Notes: generated by a model from the letters alone, not told the origin. A DNA stretch of 7,942 nt from Rhodococcus sp. IITR03 (GCA_001017865.1 LATQ01000266.1:1-7942), one strand, 5' to 3'. Shown: positions 1-7,240, counted from the first letter of the stretch. Translations and numbers: made by a program.

Positions 1-1338
1 CCGACCCGTCGGCGGGCGCCCTCGCTCCGGCGGCAGCCGCCGCAGCTGCGGCGGCTCCCACGGCCGAGGAATCGTTCGGAACCCTCGCATCTCCGTGCGG
101 GCCGGGTGATGCGGCAGGAAGCACCGACCAGGGGGTCTCGGATACCGAGATCCGCATCGGATACGGCGACGACCGGGGCTACTCGAAGAGTCCCGGACTC
201 AACAAGGAGATCGGTGACGCCGTCTCCGCGATGATCGACTGGTGCAACGCCCAGGGTGGCATCAACGGCCGCACCATCGTCGGTACCCACTACGACGCTG
301 CGATGACGCAGGCCAACGCCGTGATGCAGAACGCGTGTGCGAGCGAGTTCATGATGGTCGGTCACGGCTTCGCCATGGACCAGACCTCCGAGCAGACCCG
401 GGTCGCGTGCAATCTCGCCGCTGTCCCCGCCTTCACCGTGTCCCCCGACGCGGCCAACGGCCCGATGACCTACCAGGCGTCCCGTTCCCGGTCGACTACG
501 CGAACGGCTCCCAGTGGTTCCAGATCGCCGAGATGTACCCGGACCTGGTCGGCGAGTTCGACGTCATCGACAGCACGATGCCCACGATCATCTCGGCGAG
601 CACCAAGATCCGGTCCATCGCCGAGGCCGCCGGCTTCACCCTGAAGAACTGCGGTGTCACGCTCAACTACGAGGGCGAGTCGAGCTACGCGCCCTTCGCC
701 GAGAAGTTCAAGCAGTGCGGCGTCAAGGGCCTGTGGACTTCTCGCTCTCCGGTGCCGGCCGAATTCAACTTCGTGAAGGCACTCGACCAGGCCGGCATCG
801 ACCGATCCTGCTCGGTGAGGCCACGTGGTACGGCAACGCCGCCCAGGCATGGAACGGGGAAAGTGGTCTGCTCGACAACCTCCACGCCGGCATGACCTTC
901 CAGATGATCGAAAACGCCGATGCCGTACCGGCCGTGAAGAAGTACGTCGAGCTCGTCACCGAGCAGGGCGGCAAGACCGCGCTGCTCGGCATGCAGGCCA
1001 CCTCTTCGTTCCTACTGTGGGCGACCGCTGCGGACGCCTGCGGATCGGACCTGTCCCGTCAGTGCGTCATCGATGAACTGTCCCGAATCAACGAGTGGGA
1101 CGGAGGCGGCCTGCACGCCGTCACAGATCCCGGGAACAACATGCCGGCGACCTGCGGGCTCGTCGTGAAGCTCACCGGCGCCGAATACACCCAGGCGTTT
1201 CCCGCGCAGGCCGGCACCTTCGAGTGCGACGACCGTTACCGCGTCGCAACCGATCCGAGCACGTGGGGCACCGAACTCGGACCCGACCGCATCGCGACGA
1301 AATACCTGAACCCGAACATCATCAGACCGACCGTCTGA
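1..1338 (+). CDS. ABC transporter substrate-binding protein, Liv/HAAT type (5' partial, two frameshifts)
   Basis: Extracytoplasmic ligand-binding subunit of a branched-chain-amino-acid-type ABC importer (periplasmic binding protein type 1 fold). The signal peptide lies outside the window; reading starts at base 3 with an Ala/Pro-rich linker and then the fold's opening strand (TEIRIGYGDD), followed by NAQGGINGR, typical of this family. The protein is read in three successive frames. It switches near 479/480 (restoring one G gives MTYQAVPFPVDYANG) and near 802 (restoring one C gives QAGIDPILLGEATWYG). Rejoined, about 445 residues are visible, running to NPNIIRPTV and a TGA stop, a normal family length. 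Ten cysteines remain, an unusually high and even number for an exported binding protein. It is first in the visible operon and separated from the permease by a hairpin. The ligand is unknown. The role is clear; whether the gene is truly broken is not. Confidence 0.88.
479..480 (+). other. Frameshift: apparent 1-base deletion in binding-protein gene
   Basis: The frame beginning at base 3 reads PMTYQA and then turns into arginine/serine-rich nonsense. The coherent protein continues one frame over as VPFPVDYANGSQWF. Adding one G between 479 and 480 (GCG-GTC-CCG) joins them without loss. Confidence 0.85.
802..803 (+). other. Frameshift: apparent 1-base deletion in binding-protein gene
   Basis: Coherent sequence ends in one frame at KALDQAGID and resumes in the next as PILLGEATWYGNA. 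Adding one C to the CC at 802-803 (GAC-CCG-ATC) restores the reading frame. Confidence 0.85.
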
Positions 1339-1349
1339 TCCGAGGGCCC

Positions 1350-1385
1350 GGTGCCGGCGAGGCGTGACACGCACTCGCCGGCACC
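1350..1385 (+). promoter_or_regulatory. Intercistronic stem-loop between binding protein and permease genes
   Basis: GGTGCCGGCGAG (1350-1361) and CTCGCCGGCACC (1374-1385) are a perfect 12-bp inverted repeat. The stem can continue inward, past a one-base bulge at A1373, with GCGT (1362-1365) and ACGC (1369-1372) closing a 3-base loop. No T-run follows, and the permease ribosome site starts seven bases downstream, so a full terminator is unlikely. In binding-protein-dependent operons such hairpins (malE-malF is the classic case) protect the upstream message or attenuate readthrough, so the binding protein is made in excess. That role is inferred here. Confidence 0.75.
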
Positions 1386-1391
1386 CCGACC

Positions 1392-1396
1392 AGAGG
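1392..1396 (+). promoter_or_regulatory. Ribosome binding site of the permease gene
   Basis: AGAGG lies seven bases upstream of the ATG at 1404. It fixes that start, whose protein opens directly into the first LivH membrane helix. Confidence 0.7.
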
Positions 1397-1403
1397 TACT
1401 CGT

Positions 1404-3672
1404 ATGGACACCTTTCTGACCTTCACGATCGTGGGGTTGGTGCTCGGATCGGTTTACGCGATCGCTGCATCGGGCCTCGTTCTCACCTACAACACGTCCG
1501 GCATCTTCAACTTCGCGCACGGTGCACAGGCGATGCTCGGTGCGTTCGCCTACTGGCAACTGCGCTACGGCTGGGGGCTGCCACCCCCGTCGCGTTGCTT
1601 CTCGTCCTCGGCGTCCTCGGCCCGATGACGGGCCTGCTGCTCTACGTCGTGATCATGCGCGGGATGCGTGACACCGCCGAGGTCACCAAGATCGTCGTCA
1701 CCGTGTCGATCCTGCTCGGCATGGTCTCGGTGTCGCACTGGTTCTGGCATCCCGAGACCGCACGCACCATGACGATGTTCTTCGGCGACCAGGCGAGAAT
1801 CGACCTCTTCAGCGTCACCATCCGCTACCACGAATTGATCTGTCTCGCCGCCGCAGTGCTCATCGCCGTGGGATTGCGAATCATGTTCGTGCGCACCGCG
1901 TCGGAGTGGCGATGCGAGGTGTGGTCGACGACCCCGATCTGCTGCGCCTGAACGGGCACGACCCCGACCGGCTCGCCGCGCTGTCCTGGATGATGGGTTC
2001 GACCCTCGCGGTGCTGGCAGGTGTCCTCGTGACACCGATCAACGGTGGCACCCTCGAAGCGAACATGCTGACCCTGCTCGTCATCGACGCGTTCGCGGCG
2101 GCGATGTTCGGCCGGCTGCGCAGCATTCCGCGTACCTTCGCCGGTGCCCTGTTCCTCGGCCTGGCAGCCACATACGTGCTCGCCTACTTCCCGACCGCGT
2201 GGACGTGGACGTCGAATCTGCGGGTGTCCCTGCCGATGATCGCGCTGTTCGTGGTTCTCGTCGTACTGCCGCAGGATCGGTTGCGCGGTGCCGTCACCCG
2301 TACCCGGGAGCGCTACCACGTGCCGTCGGTGCGCAAGGCGATCGCCTGGGCGGTCGCGCTCGTCGTCATCGTCTATGCCATCCGCCTGCTCATGGTGACT
2401 TCGGCGGTCACGACCCTCACGATCGGCATGACCTTCGCGATCATCGCGTTGTCGCTGACCCTGCTGACCGGATACGCGGGCGAGATGAACCTCGCGCCGG
2501 TATCTTTCGGTGCCATCGCGACGATCGTGGCCTTCCACTTCGGTATCTCCGGGAGCGGACTGGCCGCCCACCTGAACCTGTGGGGCGTGGCGCTCGGTGT
2601 CGCCGTCACGGCCGTGATCGGTGGACTCATCGCGCTGCCGGCCCTGCGGTTGCGCGGCCTCTATCTCGCCCTGGCCACGATGGCGTTCGGTGTGTTCCTG
2701 TCGAACATGGTGCTGCGCGACACCACCCAGCACGAACTGTTCGGTATCAGATTCTCGCTGTTCACCGACGGCAACATCGCGATCCCGCCGTTGAAGATCG
2801 GGCCGCTGGACCTGCGGAACGAGACGACCTTCCTCATGACGGTGACGGTGATCTTCGCTGTTCTCGGCGTGGGCATCATCGCCCTGCGCAACAGCGCCTA
2901 CGGGCGCCGGCTCGCCGCGATGAAGGACAGTCCCGCAGCGGCGTCGATGCTCGGCCAGAGCCTGGTGCGGCTCAAGCTCGGGGTCTTCACACTGTCGGCG
3001 GGCATCGCCGGCCTGGGCGGGCTGTTCATGTCGAGTGCGATGGGCTCGGTGTCGAACGAGAGCTTCTCGATCATGGTGAGCCTGTCGCTGCTGATGCTCA
3101 CCGTCGTGGCCGGTATCGGTTACGTCTCCGGTGCGCTGTTCGGTGGTCTGATGTCGGGTATCGGCTTCGCCGTCATCATGGTTTCGTTCTCCAACCTCGC
3201 TGCGGGACAACCGGAACTGGCCGGAATGTGGACCTTCCTCGGTCACGTCGCCGCAGTGAGCCCCGCGCTCATCGGTATCGGCGTCGCGGCCAACCCGAGC
3301 GGGACCGTCCACCAGATGGTGGAGGGCTACCGTCACCTGAAGAACGCGAAGCCCGTGCTGGTCGGGGGAGCCGCGGTGGTCCTCGTGTCGTACCTGCTCG
3401 CGCTCGTCGGCGTGCTCGACAACTGGTGGTTCGCATCGATCACCATCGCGACGGTGTTCATGCTCCCGGTCATGGGGCAGTGGCTGATGCCCGAGGCGGT
3501 GCTCGGCGCGGAGGAAGCACAACGTCGCGCGCCGCTGGTTCCCGAGCGGGTCGGAATCGACGAACCCTACAACGAGCAGGCACGGGACGAGATCGACCGT
3601 GAACTCGGAATCGACGAACTTCTGGCCGCACGTGCCGCCGGATCGGAGAAGGAACTGATTCCTCATGGCTGA
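1404..3672 (+). CDS. Fused LivH-LivM permease of a branched-chain amino acid-type ABC transporter (two frameshifts)
   Basis: Inner-membrane channel in which the two permease subunits, normally separate proteins, form one chain of about 756 residues once two breaks are repaired. The LivH half (to about 2280) opens with TIVGLVLGSVYAIAASGL and the hallmark FNFAHGAQAMLGAF, and later has VAMRGVVDDPDLLRLNG and LTLLVIDAFAAAMFG. A charged linker (RTRERYHVPSVRK) leads to the LivM half, with LLTGYAGEMNLAPVSFGAIA and the cytoplasmic ATPase-contact loop SAYGRRLAAMKDSPAAASML, then SAGIAGLGGLF. The C-terminus is longer than usual for LivM: two further hydrophobic helices (about 3346-3486), then a hydrophilic acidic tail. 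Breaks lie near 1583 and 1904. Apart from those, the chain is intact. Its stop overlaps the livG start by eight bases. Confident in family and fusion; substrate unknown. Confidence 0.88.
1581..1588 (+). other. Frameshift: apparent 1-base deletion in LivH domain
   Basis: The reading frame from 1404 gives YWQLRYGWGLP and then a short nonsense tail stopping at 1628. The LivH helix continues one frame over as TPVALLLVLGVLGPMTG. One base is missing within CCACCCCC, a G/C-rich homopolymer tract. Confidence 0.85.
1903..1905 (+). other. Frameshift: apparent 1-base deletion in LivH domain
   Basis: The chain reads RIMFVRTAS in one frame and VAMRGVVDDPDLL in the next. Adding one G to the GG at 1903-1904 (TCG-GGA-GTG) yields RTASGVAMRG, the conserved LivH cytoplasmic loop form. 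Confidence 0.87.
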
Positions 3673-4408
3673 GGCACCCATTCTGGAAACACGCGGAATC
3701 ACAGTCCGATTCGGCGGACACGTCGCGGTCAAGGACGTGAGTCTCGGAATCGAACCGGGAACGGTGACGGGCCTGATCGGACCCAACGGGGCCGGGAAGA
3801 CGACCCTGTTCAACACGATCACCGGCCTGCAACGGCCGACGGCAGGCAAGGTCTTCCTCGATGGTCGTGACATCACGTCGCTACCGCCCTACAAGCGGGC
3901 CCGCATGGGTATGGCGCGCACGTTCCAGCGTCTCGAGTTGTTCGTGTCGCTGTCCGTGCGCGACAACCTCCGAGTGGCCGGGGACATCCACAATGCCAAC
4001 GGACGCAACAAGATCGATGTGGACGAGGAAGTCGACCGGCTCCTCGAGCTGACCGGTCTGGCCGATATCGCGAGCACCGACGTCTCGGACGTACCCACCG
4101 GACGTGCCCGCGTCGTGGAGGTCGCCCGCGCGTTGATGACGTCTCCGCGCGTGCTGCTGCTCGACGAGCCCGCGTCCGGGCAGACCGAGCAGGAGACCGA
4201 GGCCTTCGCCACGCTGCTCGGTGACCTGGCGAAGGACGGCCTCGCGATATGCCTTGTCGAGCACGACATCCCGCTGGTGATGAAGATCTGTTCGCGGATC
4301 CACGTGCTCGACTACGGAGCGGTGCTGGCAAGTGGTGTTCCGGACGAGATCAAGAACGATCCGGCAGTGATCAACGCCTACATCGGCACCGAGGAGGAAG
4401 CGGTATGA
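3665..4408 (+). CDS. livG: LivG-type ATP-binding subunit with degenerate ABC signature
   Basis: Cytoplasmic ATPase of 247 residues, normal for LivG, that drives the fused permease together with LivF. Visible motifs are Walker A GPNGAGKT (39-46), Q-loop ARTFQ (Q88), Walker B VLLLDE (163-168, catalytic E168) and switch histidine in EHD (H200). The C-terminus ends with the LivG-like ASGVPDEIKNDPAVINAYIG. The odd point is the signature motif, usually LSxGQ in this family. At 143-147 it reads VPTGR, keeping only the glycine, although the following VVEVARAL is normal; the D-loop region reads SGQT. The ATG sits inside the end of the permease gene (ATGGCTGA), with AAGGAA (3649-3654) upstream, which indicates coupled translation. 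The family call is firm; transported substrate is not known. Confidence 0.93.
   Translation: MAEAPILETRGITVRFGGHVAVKDVSLGIEPGTVTGLIGPNGAGKTTLFNTITGLQRPTAGKVFLDGRDITSLPPYKRARMGMARTFQRLELFVSLSVRDNLRVAGDIHNANGRNKIDVDEEVDRLLELTGLADIASTDVSDVPTGRARVVEVARALMTSPRVLLLDEPASGQTEQETEAFATLLGDLAKDGLAICLVEHDIPLVMKICSRIHVLDYGAVLASGVPDEIKNDPAVINAYIGTEEEAV
4391..4400 (+). promoter_or_regulatory. Ribosome binding site fixing the livF start
   Basis: The purine run GAGGAGGAAG lies four bases before the ATG at 4405, which overlaps the livG stop as ATGA. It rules out the longer same-frame extension starting further upstream. Confidence 0.75.
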
Positions 4409-5109
4409 GCGTCGAACCGTTGCTCGAACTGTCGGGTGTCCGGGCCGGATACGGCGCGATCGAGGTGCTGCACAGCGTGGACCTCGTACTCGAACCGGGC
4501 GCGGTGGTCGCCCTGCTCGGGCCCAACGGCGGAGGTAAGACGACGACCCTGCGCGTGTGCTCGGGGATCCATCCGGGCTCGTCGGGTGAGTTCCGGCTGG
4601 CCGGCCGGGTCGTCAACGGAGTGTCCGCAGCGGAACTCGCACGTCTGGGGGTGTGCTCGATTCCCGAGGGGCGCGGCATCTTCCCCAATCTCACCGTCCG
4701 CGAGAACCTGTGGATCGGAACCGGCACCGGTGTTCCTCTCGCCGACCTCGAAGAGGTGGCATACACGCGATTCCCCGTTCTCGGTGAGCGTCGATCGCAG
4801 CTGGCCGGTTCGATGTCCGGCGGCGAACAGCAGATGCTTGCGCTGTCGCGGGCGCTCGGTACCCATCCCACGGTGCTGTTGCTCGACGAACTGTCGATGG
4901 GCCTGGCACCGCGCATCGTCTCCCAGATCTACGAGATCGTCGGCGAACTCGCCGCCGAGGGCGTGTCGATTCTCGTAGCCGAACAGTTCGCGCGAGCGGT
5001 GCTCCCGATCGCCACCAGTGCCGCGCTGATGTTGCAGGGCCGGGTGGTGCGCACCGGCGATCCGGCGGAGATCGAAGAAGAACTTTCCACCACCTATCTA
5101 GGAGGATGA
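4405..5109 (+). CDS. livF: LivF-type ATP-binding subunit
   Basis: Second cytoplasmic ATPase of the importer, 234 residues, the usual LivF size. Motifs: Walker A GPNGGGKT (39-46), the LivF-type CSIPEGRGIFPNLTVREN (84-101) where E88 stands in the Q-loop position, an intact signature MSGGEQQ (137-143), Walker B VLLLDE (157-162) and SMGLAP, a LivF hallmark. The switch histidine is replaced by glutamine (AEQF, Q194), as is common in LivF proteins. The intact signature faces the LivG Walker A in the dimer, while the LivG signature facing this protein is degenerate, implying one consensus and one degenerate ATP site. The start overlaps the livG stop by four bases, and the next gene begins two bases after its stop. 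Confidence 0.94.
   Translation: MSVEPLLELSGVRAGYGAIEVLHSVDLVLEPGAVVALLGPNGGGKTTTLRVCSGIHPGSSGEFRLAGRVVNGVSAAELARLGVCSIPEGRGIFPNLTVRENLWIGTGTGVPLADLEEVAYTRFPVLGERRSQLAGSMSGGEQQMLALSRALGTHPTVLLLDELSMGLAPRIVSQIYEIVGELAAEGVSILVAEQFARAVLPIATSAALMLQGRVVRTGDPAEIEEELSTTYLGG
5100..5105 (+). promoter_or_regulatory. Ribosome binding site of the small membrane protein gene
   Basis: A full AGGAGG overlaps the last codons of livF. It is six bases from the ATG at 5112 but directly abuts the in-frame ATG at 5106, so 5112 is chosen. Confidence 0.75.
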
Positions 5110-5111
5110 CC

Positions 5112-5470
5112 ATGACCGCACTCGCCGACGAGCGACGTGAACAGTTCAAGAAGGACGTTGCAGCGCTGGGTCTCGACGTCCCCCGTCCGGATTCGGGAGG
5201 AAAGGCCCGCATCGTCGGCCTGGCCTGATGGTGATCGGCGCCGTCGCGGTCTTCGTCGTCTACATTGCGTCGCTGACCCTCTCCGATACCCGTGACCTGC
5301 TGTCCTACCAGTTGCTCGCTCTCGGCTTCGTGGCTGTCACTCTGATCGGTGTGGCGGTCTATCTCGCCGCCGCGATCACTCGTGTCCTACGTCTGTGGCT
5401 GGTCAGACAGTTGCTCGAGAGCAGCACGCAGACCGAGCGGATCGCGCAGGCGCTCGCACGCAACGACTGA
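5112..5470 (+). CDS. Small two-helix membrane protein, last gene of the transporter operon (one frameshift, or two coupled ORFs)
   Basis: Not recognised as a named family. As written there are two pieces: 5112-5228 (38 residues, hydrophilic, opening MTALADERREQFKKD) and 5228-5470 (80 residues, hydrophobic), overlapping as TGATG. Adding one C at 5224-5225 gives a single 119-residue protein, read through KARIVGLALMVIGAVAVF. It would have a charged cytoplasmic N-terminus (1-33), membrane helices at about 34-55 and 68-89, and an amphipathic C-terminal helix (about 90-116) ending ALARND. The joined form is preferred because the first helix becomes complete with a K/R anchor, and because six other identical breaks occur in this window. 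Its strong ribosome site and tight spacing after livF suggest a job linked to the importer, such as assembly or stability; this is inference. Confidence 0.7.
5224..5228 (+). other. Probable frameshift: 1-base deletion in small membrane protein gene
   Basis: GGC-CTG-GCC-TGA ends the first piece just as hydrophobic sequence begins. With one more C (GCC-CTG-ATG-GTG) the helix is continuous. The alternative is a genuine stop-start overlap, TGATG. Confidence 0.65.
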
Positions 5471-5491
5471 TCACAGATACGCCGAACGCGA

Positions 5492-5522
5492 CGACGGCCC
5501 ATCCCGAAAGGGATGGCCGTCG
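5492..5522. terminator. Terminator hairpin between convergent genes, probably bidirectional
   Basis: CGACGGCCCATCCC (5492-5505), loop GAAA (5506-5509) and GGGATGGCCGTCG (5510-5522) form a 13-bp stem with one bulged C. A short T-rich stretch (TCTTTC, 5525-5530) follows on the plus strand only. It sits in the 73-base gap between the end of the transporter operon and the end of metY, so it probably stops both transcripts. Confidence 0.85.
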
Positions 5523-5543
5523 CGTCTTTCGAATCCTCAGGGG

Positions 5544-6854
5544 TCAGCTGCCCGCAGCCTCGAGGCCGGTGGTGATGTCGGCGAGGATGTCGTCGATGTT
5601 CTCGATGCCCACGGCGAGTCGCACGAGACCCGGGGTGACGCCCGCGGCGATCTGCTCCTCGCCGGTGAGCTGCGAGTGGGTCGTCGACGCGGGGTGGATG
5701 ACCAGCGAACGGACGTCGCCGATGTTCGCGACGTGGCTGTGCAGGGTCAGCGCGTTGACGAAGCGCTTGCCGGCGTCGATGCCGCCGGAGAGCTCGAACA
5801 CCACGATCGCACCGGCGCCGCGTGGGGTGAGCTGCTGGGCGCGGTCGTACCACGGCGAGGACTTCAGGCCGGCGTAGGCGACGGAGGTGACCTCCGGGCG
5901 TCCCTCGAGGAACTCGGCGACCTTCTGTGCGTTCTCCACGTGCCGCTCGATGCGCAGGCTCAGAGTCTCGAGACCCTGCGAGATGAGGAAGGCGTTGAAC
6001 GGGGAGACAGCTGCGCCCATGTCGCGCAGCAGCTGCACGCGTGCCTTGAGTGCGTAGGCCGGAGCTCCGAGGTCGGCGAAGACGACACCGTGGTAGCTCG
6101 GGTCGGGGGTCGTGAAACCGGCGTGGCGGCCCTGCGTCCAGTCGAACGTGCCGCCGTCGACGATGACACCGGCGATGGCCGTGCCGTGGCCGCCGAGGTA
6201 CTTGGTGGCCGAGTGCACGACGATGTCGGCACCGTGCTCGAGCGGGCGGAGCAGGTAGGGGGTGGCGACCGTGTTGTCGACGATCAGCGGCAGCCCGTTC
6301 TCGTGGGCGACACCCGAGATGCCGGGCAGGTCGAGGATGTGGTTCTTCGGGTTGGCGATCGTCTCGCCGAAGAACGCGCGGGTGTTGTCGCGGACGGCCT
6401 CGCGCCACTGGTCGAGATTGTCGGGATCCTGGACGAAGGTGACCTCGATGCCGAGCTTGGGCAGTGTGTAGTGGAACAGGTTGTACGTGCCGCCGTAGAG
6501 ATACGGGCTCGACACGATGTGGTCGCCGGCCTGCGCCAGGTTGAGGATCGCGAAGGTCTCGGCGGCCTGTCCGGACGCGAGCAGGAGGGCGGCGACGCCA
6601 CCTTCGAGGGCGGCGATGCGCTGCTCGACCGCGTCCTGCGTCGGGTTCATGATGCGGGTGTAGATGTTGCCCGGCTCGGCGAGACCGAACAGCGCCGCGG
6701 CGTGATCGGTGCTGTCGAAGGTGTAGCTGGTGGTCTGGTAGATGGGCAGTGCCCGGGCCTTCGTGTCGCCGCCGGCGGGCTGGCCCACGTGGATCTGCTT
6801 GGTCTCGAAGCTCCAGTTCGCGCTGGGATCGGTTGCTTCAGGGGTGTCGCTCAT
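5544..6854 (-). CDS. metY: O-acetylhomoserine sulfhydrylase (aminocarboxypropyltransferase), PLP-dependent
   Basis: Cytoplasmic enzyme that makes homocysteine from O-acetylhomoserine and sulfide, the direct sulfhydrylation step of methionine synthesis; many actinobacterial homologues also accept O-acetylserine. At 436 residues it has the full length of the Cys/Met-metabolism PLP family. Visible are YTRIMNPT (65-72, phosphate contact from the neighbouring subunit), SGQAAE (94-99), VDN with D193 under the cofactor ring nitrogen, and [12 protein letters not shown] with Schiff-base lysine K218. The late [15 protein letters not shown] is also typical. The ATG at 6854 is chosen because GGAG (6862-6865) lies seven bases upstream and the family N-terminus ([12 protein letters not shown]) follows; a longer same-frame start at 6917 adds only unlike residues. 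It is intact, unlike several neighbours. No metX adjoins it on the 3' side; the gene meets a terminator at once. Confidence 0.95.
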   Translation of the reverse strand: MSDTPEATDPSANWSFETKQIHVGQPAGGDTKARALPIYQTTSYTFDSTDHAAALFGLAEPGNIYTRIMNPTQDAVEQRIAALEGGVAALLLASGQAAETFAILNLAQAGDHIVSSPYLYGGTYNLFHYTLPKLGIEVTFVQDPDNLDQWREAVRDNTRAFFGETIANPKNHILDLPGISGVAHENGLPLIVDNTVATPYLLRPLEHGADIVVHSATKYLGGHGTAIAGVIVDGGTFDWTQGRHAGFTTPDPSYHGVVFADLGAPAYALKARVQLLRDMGAAVSPFNAFLISQGLETLSLRIERHVENAQKVAEFLEGRPEVTSVAYAGLKSSPWYDRAQQLTPRGAGAIVVFELSGGIDAGKRFVNALTLHSHVANIGDVRSLVIHPASTTHSQLTGEEQIAAGVTPGLVRLAVGIENIDDILADITTGLEAAGS

Positions 6855-6861
6855 GGCTCTG

Positions 6862-6865
6862 CTCC
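6862..6865 (-). promoter_or_regulatory. Ribosome binding site of metY
   Basis: On the minus strand CCGGAG precedes the ATG, with GGAG seven bases from it. This decides the 6854 start. Confidence 0.7.
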
Positions 6866-7058
6866 GGATTCGGGATGTGTTCTGATCGTCGACGTGCTGA
6901 CCTTCGGGCCCCCACACACGACATCACCGTACGACGGTGTGGAGGGGGACAGGAACGGGTGCGGCGGTCAGCGGGCCCGGCACCCGCGGATACACGAAAT
7001 GTGGGCACGACGGTGCGGCGACCGGCTCGCGCGCTCGTACGTCTTGCTCACGGTCCCG

Positions 7059-7064
7059 ACAATA
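7059..7064 (-). promoter_or_regulatory. Weak candidate -10 element for metY
   Basis: The minus strand reads TATTGT, fitting the actinobacterial TANNNT form, within one of the few AT-rich spots upstream of metY. No good -35 lies at the usual spacing. If used, the metY leader would be nearly 200 bases. Confidence 0.25.
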
Positions 7065-7173
7065 ACCTGTCCGCACGATTCCGACCAGACTCATAGGGAT
7101 TCACTCTCCCCGGGAAACTGACTCCTGAGTACCTACAGTCTGTGTGTACCCCTTCCGGTGTGACCGCTGTTAC

Positions 7174-7182
7174 TGCTAACGT
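7174..7182 (+). promoter_or_regulatory. Candidate extended -10 promoter of the IclR-family gene
   Basis: TGCTAACGT matches the extended -10 form TGNTANNNT. No convincing -35 is seen, which such promoters can lack. Transcription would start about 7189, inside the palindrome just downstream, and give a leader of about 57 bases to the start codon. Confidence 0.45.
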
Positions 7183-7183
7183 T

Positions 7184-7199
7184 CTGGAACAGATTCCAG
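7184..7199 (+). promoter_or_regulatory. Palindromic operator candidate of IclR type
   Basis: CTGGAA-CAGA-TTCCAG is a perfect 6-4-6 palindrome. The TGGAA/TTCCA half sites resemble operators known for E. coli IclR-family repressors. It lies directly upstream of an IclR-family gene, across the predicted transcription start, where a bound regulator would block its own promoter. Autoregulation is the inference; the palindrome is observed. Confidence 0.55.
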
Positions 7200-7235
7200 T
7201 TTCGTGAGGCGCGCAGGGTCGTGGCCAGGACTTAT

Positions 7236-7240
7236 GGAGG
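7236..7240 (+). promoter_or_regulatory. Ribosome binding site supporting a TTG start at 7246
   Basis: GGAGG lies five bases before TTG at 7246, the best ribosome site upstream of the regulator. It favours this start over the unsupported GTG at 7221 and over the internal ATG at 7323. Confidence 0.6.

Noticed and set aside
1350..1385. Full transcription terminator after the binding-protein gene
   Set aside because: There is no T-run after the stem, and the permease, required by the binding protein, follows at once without another promoter being evident.
1825..3876. Long minus-strand open frame (683 codons) opposite the permease
   Set aside because: It is the antisense of clear LivH/LivM sequence; the product is rich in Arg, His, Asp and Gln with no fold-like pattern. 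Such frames are common opposite G/C-biased genes.
4249..4404. Longer livF with an upstream in-frame start
   Set aside because: The extension lies wholly inside livG, is Arg-rich and unlike any LivF N-terminus; the ATG at 4405 has a strong ribosome site.
5106..5111. ATG at 5106 as start of the small membrane protein gene
   Set aside because: It abuts the AGGAGG with no spacing; the in-frame ATG at 5112 has six bases.
479..5228. Programmed ribosomal frameshifting as the cause of the breaks
   Set aside because: No clear slippery heptamers or shared downstream stem-loops are seen at the sites, and several independent events in unrelated ordinary genes would be needed.
6855..6917. metY start at 6917
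   Set aside because: It adds 21 residues not typical of the family; GGAG is correctly spaced for 6854.
6901..7064. SAM-IV or SAM-I type riboswitch upstream of metY
   Set aside because: Minus-strand stretches such as GGGTGCCGGGCCCGCTGACC faintly resemble part of a SAM-IV core, but the GGCAACC element and a convincing closing helix are not seen. Left as a computational check only.
5349..7121. Plus-strand open frame (590 codons) through metY and its upstream region
   Set aside because: It reads the complement of a full, motif-complete metY and has no ribosome site or recognisable domain. The product is Val/Arg/Gly/Asp-rich, as expected for a shadow.
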